DNA of 64,000 bases, taken from assembly GCA_032164245.1 (NCBI GenBank), contig JAVMKO010000039.1, forward strand, positions 1-64,000, given 5' to 3'. Shown piece by piece: positions 42,830 to 54,739 of the stretch; positions within the stretch are counted from its first letter, which is position 1, and every line of letters starts with the position of its first letter. The notes under the pieces are model-generated. The model was not told where the DNA came from. It worked only from the letters and a program-made list of their open reading frames with translations, and did not search any database. Position numbers and translations under genes: made by a program. Source of the DNA: Sternotherus odoratus. Its lineage: Eukaryota > Chordata > Testudines > Kinosternidae.

Positions 42830-43355
42830 CCCCTTGTCAGGCCTGCAGCACAGGGCGGGGGGAGCACAGAAGGGATTGACCTGGCAAGGGGAGGGAGGTG
42901 GGAATAGAACCAGCGTGGGCAGGGGAAGGGGGTAAGTTGAGAGGAGGGGAAGGGTGTTGTCAGTAGCTACCCGGGTGGTGCTCTGCTCTTGTTCGATGAC
43001 GATAGCCATCGGCTGCGTGCGTGTTCCCTCTGTGAGCTCCCCGGCTCTGCAGATCGCTGACCCAGCAGACCCCCAGAGAACCCCAAAGACCACAGACTCT
43101 AGTAAGATACGAAGGCACCCGGCCGGGTTTTTGTCAAATGAAACACAGTCTCCAGCTCGCCGGATTAGTCCATGTCTGCCCCTAGACAACGGACCAGCTC
43201 AGTCAGTGGCAGGACTCTCCACTGCCCCCTTGGCCAGACGTCGATGTGTCCCCCGGCTCCTCCTTTTATACAGTGCAGGACCGATTACTCCTCTCTCCTC
43301 TCACATTGAGGTAGATCCCTTTGCCTCAGGAGGGTGCTGTCTCCCCTTTTGATCA
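42830..43355 (-). mobile_element. Family 2 LTR with flank, inverted in unit C
   Basis: 42955-43355 is the reverse complement of the LTR at 11080-11501, and 42830-42954 that of 11502-11625. The surrounding sequence keeps the unit A orientation from 43345 on, so this is a local inversion of about 0.53 kb. Confidence 0.75.
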
Positions 43356-43550
43356 TGTTGCTTCAAATGCACAGATCTGTCCATCATTCTGTCCTTTTCA
43401 CCCTCTCTGTGAAGGGCACCTGGTTGTTCCTTGTCTCTGTGAAGTGTCCTCGTATCGGGATGTCCGGGTGCCATCTTGGCACAATTCCTTATATCATTAG
43501 CGTGGACTTTCTACAGCCCTTTTCTTGCCAAGTTCTGCAATTGAGGCTTG

Positions 43551-44484
43551 TGTCACGGAGCGCCCGGGCGATGGACTGGAACCGCTCCCTAGGAAGCCAG
43601 ACCGGACTCCGGGTGGAGGGCCCCTTCTCCGTACACAGCCTGTTTCCCAGGCCAGGAGCTTCAGGGGTCCCCACTTCCACCTTCCTGGGTCTGACCTCGG
43701 AGCATTCAGCACCTTCTGCCCCTCCGTGTCCTCCGTGTGACTCCGGGTGGAGGGCCCCTTCTCCGTACACAGCCTGTTTCCCAGGCCAGGAGCTTCAGGA
43801 GCTTCACTTCCACCTTCCTGGGTCTGACCTCGGAGCATTCAGCACCTTCTGCCCCTCCGTGTGCTTCCCCCAGCAAGCCCGCCTGGGCGGGGTCCTGGGG
43901 GAGCCCATGGGTTCTGCACCCCAAATCCCCAGTCAAACGTGACTCTCAGCCAGCCAGAAGAATAGACGGTTTATTTCAGATGTCAGGAACACCATTCAAC
44001 TCACAGCTTCTCAGTCTCAACAGGGCCCATCCAGTCAGACAGGTCGTTCTGGGGTGCTAGGAGAATGAGGCCCAGATTCTGGGCTCCTGCTTCTTCAGGT
44101 TTATTCGATCACTTCCCTTTGGTCTAACACAGCCCATGCAGCGAGAGAGCGTGAGCCCTCCGCTGGATCCATTTTGGGGCAGAGAGCGAGTTGGCTTCTC
44201 TCCCCCTTTCCAGCTAGACCCAGACCCAGACTGATCACTCCCCCACCTCCAGTTCCTTTGTTTGGTTTCCCGGGCTTCAGGTATCACCTGACCTCCCTCC
44301 AACAGATTCAGCTGACCTCTCTCCCCCACCTGGGGTCAGGTTACAGCTTCAGGGATGCACACCTTGAGAGGGGAGGGCGTTGCCTCCTAGCTTCCAGCGT
44401 CAGCCCCTATCCCTTCACATAGACACTTAAGAAATGCATAGGGGAAACTGAGGCACACACACTCAGTACTCCCACTTCGTCACA
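43551..44484. mobile_element. Solo LTR family 1, with TSD GCTTG
   Basis: 934 bp, TGTCACGGAGCGCC to CACTTCGTCACA, flanked by GCTTG at 43546-43550 and 44485-44489. The empty site is in unit A near 11830. Longer than its relatives because about 125 bp (43611-43735) are tandemly duplicated at 43737-43862. Confidence 0.88.
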
Positions 44485-45855
44485 GCTTGTCTCTGGCTCA
44501 CAGCCCAGCTTTGCTTAGCAACGCCTTTGCTTATTTTGGGTCAGGCTTTGGGCCTCAGACTAGGCCTCGGGCCTCATGCTAGGCCTCTGAAACAAGAGTT
44601 TATGTTTCAGGGCCGCATCTTACTACACCCCAGTGCTTCCCAGAGACCCTACAATAACAAAACAGTCTGGGTACAGCCCTTGTGCTCCCCAGACACCCTA
44701 CAATAATAAAGCAGTAGGGGTGCAGCACCTGTGCTCCCCAGAGACCCTGCAATAAGAAGCCAGACTTTGTACTCACCAAGGAGCTTACAATAGCAGTCCC
44801 TGTCTATCTGGCCCCACTCTGGCCATGCCAGGGCAGATCTGTGCAGGACTCAGGTGGCCCCAGTAGCTCCCACTCCCCTGGGATGAGGGGCACCCTGGAG
44901 AATGTGGCAGACATGGCGCCTGTGGGCAGTGAGGTCCCTGCCTGGCAGCAGCTGGTCCTGTCCCCGCTGGGTCTCGCTCTCCCTTGGGGCTGCTCCAGTC
45001 TCTCATCCCTGAGCAAATGAACCCTTAACAGAGTCTTTGTTTGCTGGAGAAGTCATGTCCCTGCAGTCATGAGGCACCATCAGGTTCCTTCCCGGGGCAG
45101 CGAGGGGTGAACCGATTTCCTGGGGTCAGCGGAGTAGAAATCTGAGGAAACACGAGCCCAGCCAGGAGTGGGGCCTGGGCAAACCAACTTTTCCCAGGAG
45201 CCCACAGTCTGGGCCCTTCTCCTTGGCTTTGTGCTTGGCTCTGCTCTGTCTCACTCCCATTAGGGTTACTGTATTTTAACATTCAAAAAAGAAGACACTC
45301 CACTGCGGGGCAGGGGAAGGAGAGGTGGTGGGGTGGACCCAACCAGTGTTATTGGTTAGTTTTCGAAAGGCAGTCCTAGATATTTGACCCGACCCTTGCT
45401 GCTGCAGACACCACCCTGCAGACTGGGTTACGCACCCAGAACATTTTCGTTTTCAGGCCCTCGTTGTCTGGACACAGAGCCGACCCTGGGAACACGCAGA
45501 ATCCTCTTTGGGAAATTTTCATTTGAAAAGTGGGTTGAAAAATGGGAACCTGTTTGTGGCCCTCGCTGTAATTCTGCCTCCCCCTCGCCCGAGAGGTCCC
45601 AGCCTGCCGGGGCGTGCCGCCGCAAAGGGAAATGCTCAAATGTGTCTTCAGCAATCATTTTAATTGCACCTGGGATCACAAAGCCCGAAACGCTTCCTGC
45701 TGTCGATCAATGCCGGTGGGTGGAGTGAAGGGAATTTGGGTGTCTTGGCTGCACGGTGCTGAATTTCACACACCTGATCTCCAGACTCCCCCACCCTCCT
45801 CCCTGGGCTTCCCTTCTCCCAGCCTGGCAGGTCCCCTGGGTGCTGGGCTGGAGGC
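44485..45855. other. Unit C spacer and 3' flank of GLYATL copy C
   Basis: 44490-45320 matches 11835-12830 without the hairpin element. 45325 then jumps to the equivalent of 14310. Contains ~50-bp minisatellite units at 44640-44760 and a minus-strand ATTAAA near 45660. Confidence 0.6.
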
Positions 45856-48800
45856 TCACATGGAGGCCGTGCCCAGTGCCGGGCTGGGGGATAAGGTCGG
45901 GTTTCTCTGAAGTGCTGCGTTGTGGAGGATGTAGTAGAACAGGCTGGGCTGGCGCTGGAAGCCCAACCTCTCCGCCAGCCTCTGCATGGGGTGGTTGTCT
46001 GGGGCCATGCAACCATAGCTGGGATAGCCTAGTGCATGCATCCGCTTGGCCATGACATTTTTCAGCACCTGCATGTAGCCGTGCCCCCGGTGCTGGGGCA
46101 GGGTGTAGGCATGTCTTGTCGCACCAAACGGGTCTGAAAGGAGCCAGCTGACAGGGCGGTTGGCAGCATCCAGGAGGCAGACGCTGGGGAAGTAGCGGAT
46201 CAGGCTGTTCAGGTATCTCCTGCTCCTCTCATTGCCCCCATAGGGCCACATCTCATTCAGGAGGTCGGTGTGGGAGATGTCCAGGGACGAGAGCCTCATG
46301 GCCGGGTCCAGCCTGGGGGGCCGGAGGAGAGAGAGCAGCAGGATCAACCCCCAAATGTCAGCGCTGAGGAGTGACACCTCAGAATCATGAGATTGGCCCT
46401 AAAATCACGGGGCTTTTACAAAAGATCACGCTGTGATTACTGGCCTCCCTTGACAGCTGAATTCCCCCAGCCCCGACCCCCCGTGTTACAGTCACTGCTG
46501 CCAACAGTCCCAGATTGATGATGGTGAGATGAGCCTCTCTGCAGAAGCTGCTTCTCCAACATCTCTCCATCCCCCTCACAGCAATTCATTCTGCCACAGC
46601 AGTTCTTCCAGGGAACCATCAACTCTGTTCCTAGCCCCCACACCCACCCCGCTGTACCTCCTGATGTTCTTTCACCCCTCCCAGCCCTGTGGGACTGCAG
46701 GGGGCTCCCTTCTGCCCTTCCCAGTCTGGGTGTCCCAGGGAGAGGGGGAGCCCAAGCACCGTCCTGTCCCATTGCTCCCAGGAATGGACGGGGGTGGGCA
46801 GGGCTGGTGACAGAAATTTGGGGGGCCCCTACTTTGATAGTTTGGGGGGGCCCAGCCCCCCCCAGCCCAGCCGGCGCTCCCCTCCCCCCAGCCCAGCCGA
46901 CAGCGGATGGGGGCCCCCCCAGCCCAGCCGGGCCCCCCCAGAACAGCCGAAAGCGGCTGGCCACCCCCCAGCCAGCGCTCCCCTCCCTCCCCCAGGCAGC
47001 GAGAACTGCATAAGCTGCCCTTTCTCCCCCCCCCTCCTCCGGACAGCGCTGCTGCCGCGGGCCGGGCTCACAGCTCCTGCTGGGGCCAGGCTCGCTTGTC
47101 CAGAGGAGAGCCGCGCCGCCTCCCCGCCCCTTCCCCGCTCTCCAAGTCTGGCGACAAGGGGGGACAACAATGGGTACATCTGTGTACCGGGGCCCCCCTA
47201 AAGTCGGGGGGCCCGGTACAGCTGTACCCGTAGTACCCCCCTGTCGCCGGCCCTGGGGGTGGGAGTGGAAGCGATGTCACGCTCAGACTCTGAGCAATTC
47301 CTCCTGCCTCTTCCCTGCCCCCTTCTCTCCGCTCCCATAAGAAGGGGGGGTCACATTAATGTAGGGAGGGGCAGGGGCAGGGAACTCTTCCTGCAGCAGC
47401 TCTGAGAGGCAGCCAATCAGAAGGGGTATCCCCCTCCCCCAGGATTCCCATTGTGAGACCCAGCCAAACTCCTGGGGGTCAGGACAGGGGATGCTGGAGC
47501 CAAGTGGAGTGGACATCTGGCTGGTTCAGGTGTGGGGGGGAAATGGGACATGGGGCCTTTCCGCACTAACCTACAGAATGGGCCGCTCTGCCTATGGTCC
47601 CCTCTCATTGGAACGGAGGGTCTCATTCCCCTTCCTGACAGAGACCCCCACACCCAGGGTACCTTTCCCTCCCCGGGTCCTGGGTGAGGAGCTGAGGTCT
47701 GAACAGACTGGGCAGGGGAGTTTCCTCTCCAGCCTGGGCCAGGACAGATGTGGGGCTGGGACCGGGGGGGGGGGCGGCTAGCTTCTTGGTGCCCAAGCCC
47801 TTCCAGGGCTGATTGCAGGAGTGCCCGGTCCTGAGGGGCTCTGGGTGGGGCTCTATTGGTGGCAGAGAAGCCCTTTGCACCAGAGTTTCCTGGCAGAGGC
47901 CGGACCCTGTGCAGAAGCTGAAGAGGGATCTCCCTCCCCATGGGTCAACCCACCCCATGGCTACGCCCCCCAGTCCCTGCACCTTCCCTGAGTGAGGTTG
48001 AGTTCAGTACCAATCCCACTAGCATTCTGCTGGTGGCAACAAGACCCCAGTGCCCCAGACCCTGCATGGGGAATAGCCAGCCAGACCTTGGGCATCTCAG
48101 TGCAACGCTGGCTGGGGGGCCCTATGGCGTAAGCAGACACTGACCGGATTTCAGGCACGGAGCTGGGATCCGGGTGGAGGTAAATGAAATAGCGGTACTC
48201 TTCCCACTGGATCCCTTTAGCCGCGGAGATGTCCCTGGAGGTTTTGTAGACCCCGTCCTGGAGCCCTGCAGGGGGAGCGAAGAGCTGTGAGCAGTGGGGT
48301 TGGGGACGGAAGGGTGGTGAGAAAAGCCCATATGTGTGGGGAGCCCAACCTGGCACAGCGGGTGGGGCAGGAGTCTGAGCTTCCAAACCTACCAGCCCTG
48401 CCCCTCAGGGAAGAGGATGTGCTCAGCTGAGCCGACTCCAGCCAAGATCTGCAAGGAGCAACCCCATATATTCCTGATCTCCCATAGAGCTGGTAGCTGG
48501 GGGTGGGGACCTGAGGGCTTTGGGGCTGAATTGTAGGTCAGGATCCTGGTGTTTGGCCCAGACAGAACATGTTTGTTCAGTGGCTGTGGGGCTGTCCCCA
48601 GTGTTGTGGGGCCTGTGTTACCCTGGATGCAAAAGGCCTGGCTCCAGTTGACGGCGTTGCCCAGCAGGGCCTGGTAGGCACCTAGGTCCCAGTAATATGC
48701 CGCGTACGTGTTGGTGTAGAAATCAGAGTCGTCCGATACCACCTGCCGGGGGAGACATGGAGCAGAGTGGGGAACTCCCAATGAAATGACTGATCTGCCC

Positions 48801-50240
48801 AGGCCCCACCCCGAAACAGCCTGGCCCCCGCCTTGGGGCCCCACCAGAAGGGAAAAGCCTCAAATCCCAGGCCCCCGCTCTGAGCCAGACTGCTGCCTGC
48901 CTAGGTCCCCTAGAGGAGAAAGGCTCCATGTCCTACTCCCCACCCCTGAATCCCCGTCCGCCCCCAGGTGCAGTGCGGTGGCTGAGGGGCAGCACCTCTC
49001 TGCATGGCCGGGTGAGGATGACTTTGAACTCAGGCCACGAATCCACCAGCACCTCGTACACAGCCGGGTTCCTGCGGTTTATGGTCATCACGGCACCGAG
49101 GACCTGCCAGAGACGTGGGGCGGGGGTCAGAGCTGGAGAAGTGGCGAAAATTCCCACTCTCATTACTGGATCAGGAGCCCCCCATTGTTTATTGGGGGTT
49201 TCAGTGTCTCAACATCTTCTGTGACTTTGGGGAGTATTTTGCCCTTCTCAGAAATGGCTGCCCTTGCCAATGGGGCTGACACCACAGGCTGCCCTTAGTC
49301 AAGATGGCTGCCACCTCACAATTTCAGGGGGTCACGGCCAGGAAAATGGCTTCCACAGGCTCTTGGGAGCAAAGAGTGGGGGGTTCAGGAGAACATGGGG
49401 AGCAGCAAGGAGAGGGGATTGGGGTGTGAGTGGGGGGATGTGGGGTGACACTAACAGTTGGTTCTAGGGGCAGGGAGGGCGCAGGCATGGGGAGGGGGAG
49501 AGTGTTTGGGGGAGACAGAGCAGGGCGTATGAGTGGGAAAGCTGTGGGGGCCTCTCTTCACACTATGGGTTTAGTCCCCTGACATGCGGCCCCTGGGCTG
49601 CTATCAGAGGAGAAACTCTGAGCACAGGGGGCTGGGGGTGGAGGAGGAGGAGGAGGCTGGTAGCCCCCTCCCCCCCCCCACACACACACACGTGAGCCAT
49701 GTGCTGGACATGGAGCCATGGAGGGAGCCAGAGCTACCCAGCTCTCAGGTTAGTGGTCATGGAGCCCGCCGATGCAGTGATTGGCTGGCACGGTGTTCAC
49801 CTGTGTGGTTCAATTGGCTGATAAACAGCCCATTTTCCCTGTGCTCGGCTGGGAAGCCCCCGCCGGCTACACTGGGTGAGCAGCAGGAATTGGTGCTGGG
49901 TTTGGATTTTGGGAGACACGAGGGAGCAGCGGGTGGCTGGGAGAGCAGCCAGCACCGGGTGGGAGGGGCCTGCCCCCTGGCCTGATCTCTAGCCCATCTC
50001 CCAGGGGAGTCAGAGGGACCTTCCCCTGCTCTCTGCCCCATGGAGGTGGGGGAGGGTGGAGTCCCATCCCTGGGGTGTGGGAGGTGGGACTGGGCACAGC
50101 AATGTCACCGGCAGCGTCTCAGGCAAGAGCCCCCGTAGCGTCGCCTCCAACACCCGCAGCTTGGAGGAGCAGCTCAGGATCCGCATCTCTGGTGGGGATG
50201 AACCCGCAGCAGATTACCGGGGGTGTGTCGTGGGGGGCAC
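45856..50240 (-). CDS. GLYATL: Glycine N-acyltransferase-like protein, copy C, intact
   Basis: Exons 50109-50240 (ATG at 50186), 48996-49103, 48622-48742, 48145-48265, 45856-46312 (TGA); all splice sites and phases match copy B, and the protein is again 294 codons. Motifs: [42 protein letters not shown], CoA loop QHRGHGY. Ala again occupies residue 207, where mammalian GLYAT has its proposed catalytic Glu. By eye, about 57 of 885 coding bases differ from copy B. In the last exon 30 of 457 bases differ, changing 19 of 151 residues, while immediate flanks differ by about 1-2%. Intron 4 carries a hAT MITE (46799-47255). Recent tandem paralogue of copy B; acceptor amino acid unknown. Confidence 0.9.
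46799..47255. mobile_element. hAT-type MITE in intron 4 of copy C
   Basis: 457 bp, beginning CAGGGCTGGTGACAG and ending CTGTCGCCGGCCCTG (inverted repeats). Flanked by GGGGTGGG at 46791-46798 and 47256-47263. Copy B has this 8-mer once near 15775. A related end is at 63548. Confidence 0.88.
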
Positions 50241-50344
50241 CTGCGCGGACGGAGGAGAGAAACCCATCAGTTACCTGTGTCTGTCCCCACCACGTCACCG
50301 CGGAAACAGGCAGGGTGTCCTCAACCTCCCATCCCTACCATAAC

Positions 50345-50395
50345 AAACCTAGTCTGGGTGCAGCCCCTGCGTTCACAGAGACCCTATAATAATAA
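50345..50395 (-). repeat. ~50-bp minisatellite, single unit
   Basis: Counterpart of 18895-18945. Confidence 0.6.
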
Positions 50396-50468
50396 TTCCT
50401 GTCTGTGGCCCCAGCCATGCCAGGCTGGTCTGTGCAGGTCCTGGGTCCCTCAACTAGCTTCCACTCAC

Positions 50469-50640
50469 CTGGGCAGTCTCTGTGCCAGGGTAAGGAGCAG
50501 TTCCGGAGAAGGCAGTGCGGTCCCTGCCTCGCAGCACCTTCTCCCGTCTCCGCTGGATCTTGTTCTCCCCTGGGGATCCTCCAGGCTCTTAACCCTGAGC
50601 GAATAAACCATTAACAGAGTCTGTGCCTTGCCCTGAGCCG
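50469..50640 (-). other. GLYATL copy C non-coding exon 0 (putative)
   Basis: Donor CCCAG followed by GTGAGTGG at 50468, as in units A and B. A solo LTR begins about 45 bp upstream (50687), so the promoter region of copy C has been altered relative to copy B. Confidence 0.5.
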
Positions 50641-50686
50641 GGGGCAACTCCCCGCAGTCACAAGGCACCATCCGGTTCCTTAGGGT

Positions 50687-51509
50687 TGTCACAGAGCACC
50701 TGGGCGATGGTCTGGAACCGCTTCCTAGGAAGCCAGACCGGACTCCGTGTGAAGGGCCCCTTCTCCGTACACAGCCTGTTTCCCAGGCCAGGAGCTTAAG
50801 GGGTACCCACTTCCACCTTCCTGGGTCTGACCTTGGAGCATTCAGCACCTTCTGCCCCTCTGTGTGCTTCCCCCAGCAAGCCCGCCTGGGCGGGGTCCTG
50901 GGGGAGCCCATGGGTTCTGCACCCCAAATCCACAGTCAAACGTGACTCTCAGCCAGCCAGCAGAATAGACGGTTTATTTGAGATGTCAGGAACACCATCC
51001 AACTCACAGCTTTTCAGTCTCAACAGGGCCCATTCAGTCAGGCAGGTGTTTCTGGGGTGCCAGGAGGTGAGACCCAGATTCTGGGCTCCTGCTTCTCCCC
51101 CAGGTTTATTCGATGACTTCCATCTGGTCCAACACAGACCATGAAGCCAGCGAGCGTGAGCTCTCCACTGGATCCATCTTGGGGCAGAGAGAGCGAGTTG
51201 GCTTCTCTCCCCTGTCCCAGCTAGACCCAAACCCAGACTGCCTACTCCCCCAAACAGCCCCTCCTCTTCCTTCCTTTGTCTCCCTTGTCTGGTTTCCCGG
51301 GCTTCAGGTATCACCTGACCTCCCTCCAACAGATTCAGCTGACCTCCCTCCCCCACCTGGGGTCAGGTTACAGCTTCAGGGATGCACACCTTGAGAGGGG
51401 AAGGCGTTGCCTCCTTGCTTCCAGCGTCAGCCCCTATCCCTTCACATAGACACTTAAGAAATGCATAGGGGAAACTGAGGCAAACACACAGTACTCCCAC
51501 TTCGTCACA
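50687..51509. mobile_element. Solo LTR family 1, with TSD AGGGT
   Basis: 823 bp, TGTCACAGAGCACC to CACTTCGTCACA, flanked by AGGGT at 50682-50686 and 51510-51514. It inserted at the very end of the short MITE. Units A (near 6002) and B (near 19227) show the empty site. Confidence 0.88.
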
Positions 51510-51624
51510 AGGGTCACCACATGTCCTGATTTAATAGGGACAGTCCCGATGTCAGTGTCTTCTATAGGCTCCTATTCCCCCCATCCCCTGTCCCGATTTT
51601 TCACACTTGCTGTCTGGTCACCCT
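51510..51624. mobile_element. Short MITE, unit C copy
   Basis: Counterpart of 6002-6120, with AGGGTCACC to GGTCACCCT ends. Confidence 0.65.
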
Positions 51625-53670
51625 AGGTTCCTTCCCTGGGCAGCAAGGGGTTAAATCAATTTCCTGGGGCCAGCAGAGTAGAGATCTGAGGAAACAGAGC
51701 ACAGACAGGAGTGGGGCCTGGGCAAACCAAGTCTGCCTGTGCCCCTCAATCCCGACCCACAGCCCCTGCTGTCCCAGCCCTGAGCTCTGCTAACTCTGTC
51801 TCTGTCTCTGGCTTTGACAGGGGGTTCTGCTGGGATGGGAGTCTCCAGTCTAGGCCCCTCTTCTTGGCTGCATCCTTCCCTCTGGCCTGTGTCTCTCCCA
51901 GTCCTGTCCCCCAAGGTGTGTGTGCCCCACTGTAGCGGGGTGCTCCCCTCTCCCTGCTGGCCAGGGCTGGGATTGCCCTGGGAAAGGGGTCTGTGGCTGG
52001 GAGCCTGTTAATTCCCAGGCTGATTGGGAAGCAGGCTCAGCTGTGAGGCCACACCCCAAACACAGGCCTGTATAAAAGCCTGAGAGGCACGGGCCTGGGA
52101 GAAGAGGAGGGAGAGAGAGAGGGAGAGGGAGAGAAGAACAGGAGACAGAGAGGTCTCCTCTGTGATCAGAGGGAGACTGGCCTAGCTGCTGGGAGTGAGT
52201 GGGTAGCCAGGGAGGTGCAGGGCAGGGGCTAGGCACCTGGAGCTAGGGGGCTCTAGCCTGAGAGCCCCAGGCTGCAAGACCTGGCAGAGGGCCTCACCCA
52301 GGGCTAGAGATAAGGCAGTCTCCTCTGTAAGCAGAGGGAGACAGGCCTAGCTGCTGAGAGCCTAAAACAGGGTACCCGGACTGGGACAGGGCGAGGGCCA
52401 GGCAACTGGGAGCCAGGGAGCTGCAAAGCTCTAGAGAGAGGGCCCCAGGCTGCCGTGCCTAGCATAGGCCCGACCCACTGGGGGTACGAGGAGGCAGCCC
52501 CAGGCTGGGTAGAAGCAGCTGGCCAAATCCTTCTTGCCTGTGATGAGCAGCCTGATACTGCAGTCCGCCTCAGTGCGTGGAGGCAAATGGTGACTAACAG
52601 AGGCAAAGCCTGAGGCAAGGTAGGGATAGTGGGTGCAGGGTTCCCCAGGGAGGGGAGACCCTAAGACTTGGGGGGGTTCTGCAAGGGTGCAGCACCCTCA
52701 GTTCGTGGGCACCGGGGTCCGGGAGGGACACAGGGCCAGAGCAGGAGCGGACATCAGCCGGCAGAGGGCCCTCCAGACGCTGGAAAGAGCTAATTCCCGA
52801 GACGACCAGCGGGAGGCGCCGCCGGGTGAGTGACGGAATTCGCTACACCTACACTCAATGATTGTTTTGTCCCTGTAAAGTCTGGGATTTCACATGGGTC
52901 CCTATCAGCACTGCGGAGGGGTCTTGGGGTCGAGACTGAGCAGGTTTCACCTACAACAAGATGGAAGCCCTCTGGGATGTGGCTGTCCTGGTTCATTACC
53001 CCCCGGGAGGAATGCAATCAGGATCTGCAATGACTTAGCGTCATATTTATTACTTGGCTGGAATCCAGTATCCGAGAATCCCAGCTGAAGGCAGAGGCCG
53101 TGTTTGCCGCAGCAACGCAGTGGAATCCATCTTGACTCACCCGCCTTTTGTCTCTGCGTTCCCCTGTGAGTTCCTGGGATGCTGAGTCTCTGGGGTTCTC
53201 ACAAACATAGTCGCCCCCCCTCGCACCGTGTGACTTTGTTCCAAGATGCAGCAGAGCTGTGTCCACATCTCCGCTCCCTTGTGTGCCGGGTGGTCAGTGC
53301 AAAGTCACTGGCAACCATGGAGTTAATGTTGCCCAGAGGTTCCACACGTCCTTCCACAGTGTCGAGCCCAGCAAAACTCAAATGTCGAAAACCCAGGAAT
53401 GAGGAGTTGAGGTACCTGCCCATGGTCCTTAACTCTGCCCCTGGGCTCAAGCTGTCCTCAGAGTGTTTGGTATCACTGTACGGAATGGGGGAGGGGTTAG
53501 CTGGAGCAGCTCAGCAGAGCTGTGACTGAGATGAGGTGGTTTTGGGGGGAGCTGTTCCCTTCAACACAGGCGAGTCCCTCTTCCTGCTTCCCAAAGTGTG
53601 TGATCAGAGGACAGGTGCACAGGTAACCTGAGCGTTCTTCTTCGAGTGATTGCTCATGTGCAATCCAATC
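51625..53670. other. Unit C spacer with UBL4A empty site
   Basis: Co-linear with 19346-21830 but without the retrocopy: at 52361-52376 it reads CCTAAAACAGGGTACC, the pre-insertion sequence. A GA-rich tract at 52100-52140 is expanded relative to unit B. The end (53590-53670) is the leader of the DIRS-like element. Confidence 0.7.
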
Positions 53671-54094
53671 TTTTTGCTTATTAATTAACCGATGTGGCAC
53701 TATTAATACCCGGGGGAGCAAACAGCTGTGCCTATCCCTCTATCAGTGTAACAGAGGGTGGACAGTTTGAGTTTACCCTGTATAAGCTTTATACAGAGTA
53801 AAACGGATTCACTTGGCGTTTGAATCCCATTGGGAACCAATGGGTGCTAGAAACAGGAACTCTTCTTTAGCTGTTTTCAGGTAAGTCTTCAGATTTCAGG
53901 TTCGTGGTTGAGACTCTGGGTCTGTGCTGGAGCAGATCGGCGTGTCTAGCTCAACAAGACAGGGTACTGGAGTCTCAGGCATGCAGGGAAAACAGGTTCA
54001 GAGCTAGTCCCAGCACATCAGGCAGCAATTCCCAAGTGGGTCTCTGTGAGCGAACACGTCACAGTTCATCAGATTGCCAACCCTCCAGGAATTA
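53671..54094. other. LTR-leader-like repeat, unit C
   Basis: Matches 24380-24796. No ORF. Confidence 0.5.
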
Positions 54095-54099
54095 CAGGT

Positions 54100-54734
54100 T
54101 GTCACGGAGTGCCCGGGCGATGGTTTGGAACCGCTCCCTAGGAAGCCAGAAAGGACTTCGGGTGAAGTGTCCCTTCTCCGTACACAGCCTGTTTCCAAGG
54201 CTAGGAGCTTCACGGGTACCCACTTCCACCTTCCTGCATCTGACCTCGGAGCATTCAGCACCTTCTGCCCCTCCATGCGCTTCCCCCAGCGAACCTGCCC
54301 GGGCGGGTTCCTGAGGGAGCCCATGGATTCTGCACCCCAAATCCACAGTCAGACGTGACTATCAGCCAGCCAGTAAAACAGAGGTTTATTAGATGACCAC
54401 TAACCCAGACCATAGAACGAGCGTGAGTCCTCATCTGGATCCATTTTGGGGGCCAGAGAGCGAGATCGCTCCTCTGCCTTCCCTGCCTGACTCCAGCTCG
54501 CTTCAGACTCCAAAAACCTCTCTCCAGCCCCTCCTCCCTCCTGGCTCAGCCAGGTCAGGTGATTTCCCTCCTTCACTTAGCGTCAGATTATAGTTTCCGG
54601 TATGCATACCTGCAGAGAGGGAAGAGGGCATTGCCTGCTTGCTTACACTATCAGCCCCTATTCCTTCACATAGACACTTAAGAAATGCAAAAGGGGAAAC
54701 TGAGGCACACACACAGTATTCCTACTTTGTCACA
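54100..54734. mobile_element. Solo LTR family 1, with TSD CAGGT
   Basis: 635 bp, TGTCACGGAGTGCC to CTTTGTCACA, flanked by CAGGT at 54095-54099 and 54735-54739. Pieces of the same insertion remain in units A (7345-7460) and B (24802-25260), so it is the oldest of the set. Confidence 0.88.
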
Positions 54735-54739
54735 CAGGT

